From Thermoleophilaceae bacterium (GTDB lineage Bacteria > Actinomycetota > Thermoleophilia > Solirubrobacterales > Thermoleophilaceae): a stretch of 13,417 nucleotides of DNA. The stretch spans positions 1 to 13,417 of the forward strand of contig JACCUO010000284.1 of NCBI GenBank assembly GCA_013811765.1. Direction: 5' to 3'. The notes under the pieces were generated by a model, which was not told where the DNA came from, did not search any database, and saw nothing but the letters and a program-made list of their open reading frames with translations. The position numbers were made by a program, and so were the translations under genes. This document shows positions 7,723 through 13,417 of the stretch, piece after piece; position 1 is the stretch's first letter; every line of letters starts with the position of its first letter.

Positions 7723-9288
7723 ATGTCCTCGGTCGCCTCCCGTGCGCGCGCGATTTCGCGCCCCGCCCTTCGCGTGCCCACCGGGCCCGTGGCCGTGACC
7801 CTCCTGGTGGGTGTTCTGCTCGTGGTGTCCCTCTTCCTGCGCACCCGGGCCTTGGGGGCCTCGCTCTGGATGGATGAGGGGCTTTCGATCGGGATCGCCT
7901 CCCAGCCCTTCCTCGACATCCCCGGTGTGCTGCGCCTGGACGGCTCCCCGCCGCTCTACTACCTGGCCCTCCACGCGTGGATGGAGGTATTCGGCAACGG
8001 GCCGGCGGAGACCCAGGGTCTCTCGGTGGCCGCCTCGCTGCTGGCCGTGCCGGCCGGGCTGTGGGCCGGCTGGACGCTCTTTGGCAGACGGGCCGGGCTG
8101 ATGTGCGCTGCGCTCGGCGCCTTCAACCCCTTCCTCACCACCTACGCGCAGGAGACGCGGATGTACTCGCTGATGGTCGTGCTCAGCCTGCTCACGACCG
8201 CAAGCTTCCTGCACGTGTACGTGTACCGCCGGAGGGCCTACCTCCCCTTCTTCGCCGTGCTGCTGGCGGCCATGCTCTACACCCACAGTTGGGGCATCTT
8301 CGTCACCGCCGGCACGCTGGTGGCGGTAGTCCCCGCGCTGATCGGAGCGGAAGACCGACGTGCCGTCTTCAAGGACGTGCTGATCGGCTTCGGCGCGGCG
8401 CTGCTGTTGTACGTGCCCTGGCTGCCCACCCTCATCTACCAGACCTCCCATACCGGAGCGCCATGGCTGAACTCGCCGCGCTTCGGTGCGCCCCTGCAGA
8501 TCTCAAAGGCGCTGCTTGGCGGCGGGATGGTCACGGTGGCGCTGCTCCTGGCCGCGGGGTCAGGGCTGGCGGCGGTGCTGGGCAGCCGGGTGGAGGAGCG
8601 CCACCGGCGCGCGATCGTCACGGCCATGACCGTGGGAGCCGCCACCCTCGCGGTGGCCTGGATCTTTTCCCAGCTCTCGCCGGCCTGGACCACCCGCTAC
8701 CTCGGCGTGGCCCTGGGCCCGATCTTCCTGCTGGCCTCCTTCGGGCTCGCGCGCGCGGGCAACCTCGGCCTGGTGGCGCTCGCGATCGTGCTGGCGGTCT
8801 GGTCGCTGCCAAAGACGGCGATCCTCGAGAACAAGTCGAACGCGGCCGACCTGGCGGCGGCCGTCAACGAGCGCCTGCGCCCGAACGACCTGGTGGTCAC
8901 CCTCCAGCCCGAGCAGCACCCGTTGGTGCACTACCACCTGCGCGGCGGCCTCGTCGAGGCCACGGAGCTCGGCCAGGTGAAGACGAAGGGCGTGATGGAC
9001 TGGCGGGACGCCGAGGAGCGCCTGAAGGCCGCCACGCCCGAGAAGAACCTGGCTCCGCTGCTTGATAGGGTGCCGCCCGCCGGACACGTGCTCCTCGTCC
9101 ATCCCGTCACGACGAACACCAACGACTGGGACGCTCCTTGGACGGCGCTCGTACGGCGGCGTTCCGCCCAGTGGGGTCGGGCCCTCGAAACCGACAGCCG
9201 CTTCACGAAAACGGCCGCGGTACCCAGTTTTTACCGCCGGGCCAGGCGGATCGGTGTGCGCGGCGTCCTCTACACGAAGGCCGGATAA
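7723..9288 (+). CDS. PMT_2/ArnT-like GT-C glycosyltransferase (GT39/GT83 type)
   Basis: 521 aa from ATG 7723. A basic N-terminus and first membrane segment (about 21-40) lead to SLWMDEGLS (47-55), whose Asp51-Glu52 is the expected catalytic acidic pair in the first outward loop of PMT_2 proteins. Further family marks are GSPPLYYLALHAW (74-86), AQETRMYSL (142-150), THSWG (187-191) and TTRYL (323-327). About ten to twelve hydrophobic segments run to roughly residue 362, followed by a soluble domain of about 155 residues that should face outside. Family knowledge: these enzymes take sugar from a polyprenyl-phosphate donor and transfer it to lipid, glycan or protein outside the membrane; the GT2 enzyme at the left edge could make that donor. 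Alternative in-frame starts at 7558 and 7675 overlap the previous gene and add a Pro-rich stretch not expected here. The next gene starts 3 nt after this stop. Confidence 0.88.
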   Translation: MSSVASRARAISRPALRVPTGPVAVTLLVGVLLVVSLFLRTRALGASLWMDEGLSIGIASQPFLDIPGVLRLDGSPPLYYLALHAWMEVFGNGPAETQGLSVAASLLAVPAGLWAGWTLFGRRAGLMCAALGAFNPFLTTYAQETRMYSLMVVLSLLTTASFLHVYVYRRRAYLPFFAVLLAAMLYTHSWGIFVTAGTLVAVVPALIGAEDRRAVFKDVLIGFGAALLLYVPWLPTLIYQTSHTGAPWLNSPRFGAPLQISKALLGGGMVTVALLLAAGSGLAAVLGSRVEERHRRAIVTAMTVGAATLAVAWIFSQLSPAWTTRYLGVALGPIFLLASFGLARAGNLGLVALAIVLAVWSLPKTAILENKSNAADLAAAVNERLRPNDLVVTLQPEQHPLVHYHLRGGLVEATELGQVKTKGVMDWRDAEERLKAATPEKNLAPLLDRVPPAGHVLLVHPVTTNTNDWDAPWTALVRRRSAQWGRALETDSRFTKTAAVPSFYRRARRIGVRGVLYTKAG

Positions 9289-9291
9289 CCA

Positions 9292-10848
9292 ATGAGCGAA
9301 GTCCAGAAGAACAACCCGAACGTCGACTCCACGCCGCCGCAGATCATCCCGGTGGAGAATCCGGCCACCCCGGGCCTCTCCGACCAGCCCACGCTGATCA
9401 TCGGCGCCGGGCCGGCCGGGCTGACCGCCGGCTACCTGCTGGCCAAGCAGGGGCTTCCGGTGATCGTCTTCGAGGCCGAGAACCAGGTAGGCGGGATCGC
9501 CAAGACCGAGGTGCGCGACGGCCCCGGAGGCCAGTACCGCTTCGACCTCGGCGGGCACCGCTTCTTCACCAAGGTCAAGGAGGTCGATGACCTGTGGCAC
9601 GAGATCATGCGCGAGGAGTTCCTGAAGCGCCCGCGCATGTCGCGCATCTACTGGAACAAGAAGTTCCTGGACTACCCGCTGCGCGGCCCCGACGTGATCA
9701 AGAAGCTCGGCCCCGTCGAGCTCACCCGCGCCACGCTGTCCTACTTCTGGGCGCAGATCAAGCCCAAGGGCCGTGAGGACACCTTCGAGCAGTGGGTGTC
9801 AAACCGCTTCGGCAAGCGCCTGTTCGACCTCTTCTTCCGCTCCTACACGGAGAAGGTGTGGGGCGTGCCCACCTCGGAGATCCGCGCCGAGTGGGCGGCC
9901 CAGCGCATCAAGGGGCTGTCGTTCTTCAGCGCCGCCAAGGCCGCCTTCTTCGGTAACAAGGGCAACATCAAGACCCTGATCGGCGAGTTCCACTACCCGC
10001 GCTTCGGGCCTGGGCAGATGTGGGAGCAGATGACCGAGGACATCGAGAACCTAGGCGGCCAGGTTCTGATGAGCACGCCTGTGGAGAAGCTCGAGATGAC
10101 AGATGGCCGAGTGAGAAAGCTCCACGCGGGCGGCCAGGTCTATGAGCCCAACCAGGTGATCTCCTCGCTGCCGCTGCGCAACGTGGTGGGCATGGCAGAC
10201 CCCCACCCGAGCCCCGAGGTCGTGGCCGCCGCCAAGGGCCTCCGTTACCGGGACTTCCTCACCGTCTCGCTGGTGCTCGACGGCCAGGACCTCTTCCCGG
10301 ACAACTGGATCTACATCCACGAGCCCGACGTGATGGTGGGCCGGATCCAGAACTTCCGCTCCTGGAGCCCTTGGATGGTGCCGGACCCCGACAAGGCGTG
10401 CGTGGGCCTCGAGTACTTCTGCTTTGCCGGCGACGAGCTTTGGGAGACCGATGACGAGGAGCTCGTGCAGCTGGCCATGCGGGAGCTCGAGCAGCTGCGT
10501 CTGGCAAAGCCCGAGATGCTCGAGTTCGGCTTTGCCACCCGGGTGCCCAAGGCCTACCCGATGTACGATATGGACTACGCCGACCGCATCAAGGCCATCC
10601 GCGGCTGGCTCGACGGCATCGAGAACCTGCAGCAGGTAGGGCGCAACGGGCTGCACCGCTACAACAATTCCGACCACTCCATGCTCACCGCCATGCGCGC
10701 GGTGGACAACCTCGTGAAGGGCACGGATCACGACATCTGGGCGGTGAACGCCGAGTCGGTGTACCACGAGGAGGAGAAGCAGGACCAGCAGCAGCCCTAC
10801 ATCGTGACCCCGGAGACCCGCGCTCAGGAAAAGCCCCTGCACGAATAG
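9292..10848 (+). CDS. FAD-dependent oxidoreductase/isomerase, UDP-galactopyranose mutase-like, amine oxidase superfamily
   Basis: 518 aa from ATG 9292, 3 nt after the PMT-like stop and so probably translationally coupled. After a polar 33-residue leader comes a Rossmann FAD site: LIIGAGPAGLTAGYLL (35-50), the acidic ribose-binding Glu61 at the end of the second strand, and GG at 67-68. DLGGHRFFTK (85-94), KFLDYPLRG (124-132) and VWGVP (189-193) follow. The C-terminal block GLHRYNNSDHSMLTAM (453-468) closes the FAD site. The protein is cytoplasmic. It is longer than classical UDP-galactopyranose mutase (about 370-400 aa) and lacks that enzyme's usual substrate motifs, so it belongs to a sister group often annotated only as NAD(P)/FAD-dependent oxidoreductase. 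Given its neighbours, a nucleotide-sugar or polyprenyl-linked sugar substrate is plausible but unproven. The C-terminal 30 residues are Glu/Gln-rich and probably disordered. Confidence 0.82.
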   Translation: MSEVQKNNPNVDSTPPQIIPVENPATPGLSDQPTLIIGAGPAGLTAGYLLAKQGLPVIVFEAENQVGGIAKTEVRDGPGGQYRFDLGGHRFFTKVKEVDDLWHEIMREEFLKRPRMSRIYWNKKFLDYPLRGPDVIKKLGPVELTRATLSYFWAQIKPKGREDTFEQWVSNRFGKRLFDLFFRSYTEKVWGVPTSEIRAEWAAQRIKGLSFFSAAKAAFFGNKGNIKTLIGEFHYPRFGPGQMWEQMTEDIENLGGQVLMSTPVEKLEMTDGRVRKLHAGGQVYEPNQVISSLPLRNVVGMADPHPSPEVVAAAKGLRYRDFLTVSLVLDGQDLFPDNWIYIHEPDVMVGRIQNFRSWSPWMVPDPDKACVGLEYFCFAGDELWETDDEELVQLAMRELEQLRLAKPEMLEFGFATRVPKAYPMYDMDYADRIKAIRGWLDGIENLQQVGRNGLHRYNNSDHSMLTAMRAVDNLVKGTDHDIWAVNAESVYHEEEKQDQQQPYIVTPETRAQEKPLHE

Positions 10849-10881
10849 CAGCTCGAGGATGGGGCGCCGCGCGTTGGTAAG

Positions 10882-10899
10882 GTTGACTTGCGAGTCAAC
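10882..10899. promoter_or_regulatory. Perfect 7-bp inverted repeat upstream of ribD, candidate operator
   Basis: GTTGACT, a 4-nt spacer TGCG, then AGTCAAC, with no mismatch, in an unusually A/T-containing patch of the 71-nt gap before ribD. It ends 20 nt before the ATG at 10920. The form resembles dyads bound by MarR-type repressors in actinomycetes, but a 5'-leader hairpin is equally possible. TTGACT at 10883-10888 looks like a -35, yet no -10 sits 16-18 nt downstream. The gap is too short for an FMN riboswitch and shows none of its conserved boxes. Confidence 0.45.
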
Positions 10900-10919
10900 T
10901 GCGCCCAGCACTCGCTTGA

Positions 10920-12044
10920 ATGGGCTCCATCACAGCTACCGAGACCGACGCGCGCCACCTCCAGCGGGCGGTCGAGCTGGCGCGGGAGGCGAGTGGGCAC
11001 ACGAGTCCGAATCCGCTGGTGGGGGCGGTGATCGTGAAGGGGGGCCGCACGATCGGCGAGGGGTTCCACGCCGCGGCGGGAGAGCTTCACGCCGAGTGTG
11101 TGGCGCTCGCCGCCTGCGACGAGGATCCGGCGGGTGCGACGATGTACATCTCACTCGAGCCCTGTTGTCACGAAGGCCGCACGCCGCCGTGCACCGACGC
11201 CATCGTCTCCGCCGGAATCGCCCGCGTGATGGTGGCATCTGATGACCCGACGCCCAAGGCGGCCGGCCGAGGGCTCGGCATCCTTCGCGACGAGGGAGTC
11301 AGGGTCGAGGCGGTGGACGGAGAGATCGCCCGCGCGGCCCGCCTCATCAACCAACCTTTCCGCAAGCACGCGCGCACGGGCCGTCCGCTGGTGATCTTCA
11401 AGTCGGCGATGACGCTCGACGGCAAGGTGGCCACGCGCACCGGGGACTCGCAGTGGATCTCGGGAAAGTCAAGCCGCGCCCGCGCTCACCGCTGGCGCGC
11501 GGAGTGCGACGCGGTGGCCGTGGGCATCCACACCGCCGTTGCCGACGACCCGCTGCTGACCGCCCGTGTGGAAGGCGTCCCGCGCCAGCCTCGCCGGGTG
11601 GTGTTCGACTCCGAGGCCAGCCTGCCGCTCGACAGCCAGCTCGTGCGAAGCGCCGCCGAGGTCCCCGTGATCGTGATCTGCTCGCGCGCCGCCAAGCGGA
11701 CGGCAACGGACGCGCTCCGGACCGCGGGCATCGAGGTCGTGGTGACTCCCGGCGAGAACGAGGCGGCCCGGCTGGTGAAGGCACTCGACGAGCTCGGGGA
11801 CCGCGGGGTCCAGTCACTGCTGCTCGAGGGTGGCCCCCACCTCGCCGGCGTCTTCCTTGAGGCTGGTGAGATCGACGAGGCGCGGATGTTCGTGGCCCCG
11901 CTCTTCATCGGCGGACGTGACGCCAAGGCGGCCATCGAGGCTCAAGGGGTGGAGCGGATAGAGGACGCGGTCCGCGCGGTCACGACCGAGGTCGAGCGGG
12001 TGGACGACGACGTCCTCATCCGCGCCCGCCTGAGGGAGTGGTGA
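10920..12044 (+). CDS. ribD: Bifunctional riboflavin biosynthesis protein RibD (deaminase/reductase)
   Basis: 374 aa from ATG 10920, the usual RibD length. It converts the product of GTP cyclohydrolase II to 5-amino-6-ribitylamino-uracil phosphate in two steps, in the cytoplasm. The N-terminal deaminase domain (about 10-150) has TSPNPLVGAVIV (28-39), the zinc site His57-Ala-Glu59 with catalytic Glu59, and LEPCCHEGRTPPC (79-91) with zinc ligands Cys82 and Cys91; the residue after Cys82 is Cys rather than the usual Ser. The C-terminal NADPH-dependent reductase domain (about 157-372) shows FKSAMTLDGKVA (160-171), WISG (179-182), VGIHTAVADDPLLTAR (201-216) and LLEGGPHLAG (301-310). Both halves look intact. 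It is the first of three rib genes and 37 nt before ribE. The Shine-Dalgarno is poor. Confidence 0.96.
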   Translation: MGSITATETDARHLQRAVELAREASGHTSPNPLVGAVIVKGGRTIGEGFHAAAGELHAECVALAACDEDPAGATMYISLEPCCHEGRTPPCTDAIVSAGIARVMVASDDPTPKAAGRGLGILRDEGVRVEAVDGEIARAARLINQPFRKHARTGRPLVIFKSAMTLDGKVATRTGDSQWISGKSSRARAHRWRAECDAVAVGIHTAVADDPLLTARVEGVPRQPRRVVFDSEASLPLDSQLVRSAAEVPVIVICSRAAKRTATDALRTAGIEVVVTPGENEAARLVKALDELGDRGVQSLLLEGGPHLAGVFLEAGEIDEARMFVAPLFIGGRDAKAAIEAQGVERIEDAVRAVTTEVERVDDDVLIRARLREW

Positions 12045-12076
12045 GGGTGCCCCACACCCGAGCCTTCCGGGAAGGG
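12045..12076 (+). promoter_or_regulatory. Two tandem short hairpins in the ribD-ribE gap, the second covering the ribE ribosome binding site
   Basis: In the 37-nt gap a 5-bp stem at 12045-12049/12055-12059 (5-nt loop) is followed by another at 12063-12067/12071-12075 (3-nt loop). The right arm of the second, GAAGG, is also the ribE Shine-Dalgarno (GAAGGG, 5 nt before ATG 12082). If it forms in RNA, it would lower ribE initiation unless ribosomes arriving from ribD melt it. Stems this short may be chance. Confidence 0.35.
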
Positions 12077-12081
12077 TGCTG

Positions 12082-12684
12082 ATGTTCACCGGACTCGTGG
12101 GATCGAGGGGCAGGGTCCTTGCGGCCGATGAGGGCGCGGGGGGCACGCGTCTCACCGTGGCCGCGGAGGCGTTCGCGGCGGGGCTCTCGGAGGGGGACTC
12201 GGTGGCCGTGAACGGCGTCTGCCTCACCGCGACCGGCGTAGAGGGCTCCGCCTTCCAAGCGGACGTGGTGGCGGAAACCCTGCGCCGCTCGTCGCTGGGA
12301 GCGCTTGCGGAGGGTGACGAGGTCAACCTCGAGCTGCCCCTGCGCCCGCAGGACCGCCTGGGCGGCCACATCGTGCAGGGACACGTGGACGGCGTCGGGG
12401 AGGTCGAATCGATCGCTGGAGACGGGTTGGCGCGCGAGCTGCGCATCGCGGCTTCCGGGGAGCTGTTGCGTTACGTGGTCGAGAAAGGCCCGATCGCCGT
12501 GGACGGCGTGTCCCTCACCGTCGCCGAGGTGGACGCCGGCACGTTCGTGGTTGCCCTCATCCCGGAGACGCTCGAGCGGACTACCTTCGGCACGCTCGAG
12601 GCCGGCCGCCAGGTCAACCTGGAGGTCGACGTGCTCGCCAAGTACGTTGAGAAGCTCGTCTCGCATACGGTGGCGGAGCGGTGA
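12082..12684 (+). CDS. ribE: Riboflavin synthase (alpha chain type)
   Basis: 200 aa. The start at ATG 12082 gives the family's invariant MFTGLV, preferred over an in-frame GTG at 12076. It dismutates two molecules of 6,7-dimethyl-8-ribityllumazine to riboflavin, as a trimer in the cytoplasm. Two lumazine-binding repeats are seen: residues 1 to about 93 (VNGVCLT 43-49, ETLRRSSLG 65-73) and about 94-195 (GGHIVQGHVDG 94-104, VDGVSLTV 140-147, ETLERTTFG 162-170), ending in VDVLAKYVEKL. Length is typical. Its TGA stop overlaps the GTG start of ribBA by 4 nt (GTGA at 12681), so the two are translationally coupled. The name ribE follows E. coli-style usage (ribC in E. coli, ribE in actinomycetes and Bacillus). 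Confidence 0.96.
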   Translation: MFTGLVGSRGRVLAADEGAGGTRLTVAAEAFAAGLSEGDSVAVNGVCLTATGVEGSAFQADVVAETLRRSSLGALAEGDEVNLELPLRPQDRLGGHIVQGHVDGVGEVESIAGDGLARELRIAASGELLRYVVEKGPIAVDGVSLTVAEVDAGTFVVALIPETLERTTFGTLEAGRQVNLEVDVLAKYVEKLVSHTVAER

Positions 12685-13417
12685 CCGAACCTCCCTTCAG
12701 CACCATCGAGGAGGCGCTCGAGGACGTGAGGGCCGGGAAGATGGTCGTGGTCTGCGACGCCGAGGATCGCGAAAACGAGGGCGACCTGACGCTGGCAGCG
12801 CAGTTCGCCACTCCCGAGGCGATCAACTTCATGGCCACCTATGGCCGCGGGATCATCTGCCTTGCGCTATCCCCGGACCGCTGCGACCAGCTGCGGCTCG
12901 ACCTGATGGCTGCCAAGAACGAGTCGGCCTTCCAGACCGCCTTCACCGTCAGCATCGAGGCTCGCGAGGGCATCACGACAGGAGTCTCGGCGCACGAGCG
13001 CGCCCACACGGTGCAGGTGGCGATCGACCCGAGCAGCCGGCCCGAGGACCTTGTCCAGCCGGGTCATGTGTTTCCCCTCAAGGCCAAGCGAGGGGGCGTG
13101 CTCGAGCGCACGGGCCAGACCGAGGCCGCCGTGGACCTGGCTCGGCTCGCCGGGCTGATCCCCGCGGGCGTGATCTGCGAGGTGATGAACGACGACGGCA
13201 CGATGGCCCGCGTGCCAGACCTCGCCATCTACTGCAAGCGCCACAGGCTGAAGATGGTCACCGTGGCCGATCTGATCGCCTACCGGCGCCGCCACGACAA
13301 GCTGATCGAGCGGGTGGTGGAGACCGCTCTGCCGACCGCGTTCGGGGACTTTGCCGCCGTGGGCTTTCGCTCACTCGTGGACGAGAAGCACCACGTCGCG
13401 ATGGTCAAGGGTGAGGT
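12681..13417 (+). CDS. ribBA: RibBA: DHBP synthase / GTP cyclohydrolase II (partial, cut by right edge)
   Basis: 245 codons from GTG 12681 are visible, with no stop. The RibB domain (about 5-200) makes 3,4-dihydroxy-2-butanone 4-phosphate from ribulose 5-phosphate. It has DAEDRENEGDLTL (26-38) with its metal-binding and catalytic acids, TGVSAHERAHT (100-110), PGHVFPLKAKRGGVLERTG (127-145 region) and GVICEVMNDDGTMAR (163-177). Where most family members have Gly-His-Thr-Glu-Ala this one reads Gly-Gln-Thr-Glu-Ala, with Gln145 in place of the metal-ligand His. From about 205 the GTP cyclohydrolase II domain begins (ETALPTAFGDF, then HHVAMVKGE), but its zinc cysteines and catalytic residues are beyond the window. 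This fusion is the usual form in actinomycetes. It overlaps ribE by 4 nt, and a ribH gene would be expected downstream. Confidence 0.94.
   Translation, partial: MTEPPFSTIEEALEDVRAGKMVVVCDAEDRENEGDLTLAAQFATPEAINFMATYGRGIICLALSPDRCDQLRLDLMAAKNESAFQTAFTVSIEAREGITTGVSAHERAHTVQVAIDPSSRPEDLVQPGHVFPLKAKRGGVLERTGQTEAAVDLARLAGLIPAGVICEVMNDDGTMARVPDLAIYCKRHRLKMVTVADLIAYRRRHDKLIERVVETALPTAFGDFAAVGFRSLVDEKHHVAMVKGE

Noticed and set aside
10849..10919. FMN riboswitch upstream of ribD
   Set aside because: The gap is only 71 nt, shorter than the element, and none of its conserved boxes are seen.
12305..13414. 369-codon plus-strand open frame overlapping ribE and ribBA
   Set aside because: Off-frame shadow of two fully recognisable riboflavin genes; Arg/Ser/Pro-rich product.
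1..13417. CRISPR arrays, tRNA genes, insertion sequences, phage or defence genes
   Set aside because: No direct-repeat array, cloverleaf, transposase or terminal inverted repeat, and no nuclease, toxin or defence domain was found in any supported gene.

Overview
The window is GC-rich DNA (about 70% by eye) from a bacterium with densely packed genes, frequent GTG starts and strong G/C preference at third codon positions. The gene content fits a high-GC actinomycete. My best guess is class Thermoleophilia (Solirubrobacterales-like), because the two 'YDPWAW' membrane proteins resemble unnamed proteins I associate with that group. That placement is from memory and was not searched. Eleven protein-coding genes fill the window; no RNA gene, CRISPR array or insertion sequence was seen.

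Left arm, minus strand (4907 down to the left edge): four genes read in one direction. They are an exported GH2 glycoside hydrolase with beta-glucuronidase hallmarks, a small putative lipoprotein, a multi-pass membrane protein of an unnamed GT-C-like family, and a membrane-anchored GT2 glycosyltransferase of the dolichyl-phosphate-mannose-synthase/GtrB type that runs off the left edge.

A 213-bp divergent intergenic region (4908-5120) separates the arms. Right arm, plus strand: a YbhN/UPF0104-type flippase-like membrane protein, a second member of the same YDPWAW membrane family (a clear paralogue of the left-arm protein), a PMT_2/ArnT-like GT-C glycosyltransferase, and a flavoprotein of the UDP-galactopyranose mutase/amine oxidase superfamily. 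After a 71-bp gap holding a perfect inverted repeat comes a riboflavin biosynthesis cluster: ribD, ribE (riboflavin synthase) and ribBA, the last cut by the right edge.

Working model (inference): genes 1-4907 and 5121-10848 form a divergent locus for assembling a cell-envelope glycan. The GT2 enzyme would load a polyprenyl phosphate with sugar on the cytoplasmic side, a flippase-like protein would help move or modify it, up to three GT-C-type membrane enzymes would transfer sugar outside, and the exported GH2 enzyme would trim a uronic-acid-containing product. The rib cluster is ordinary primary metabolism, but it lies directly downstream of a FAD enzyme, carries an operator-like palindrome where an FMN riboswitch might be expected, and its RibB domain has Gln in place of the usual metal-binding His.
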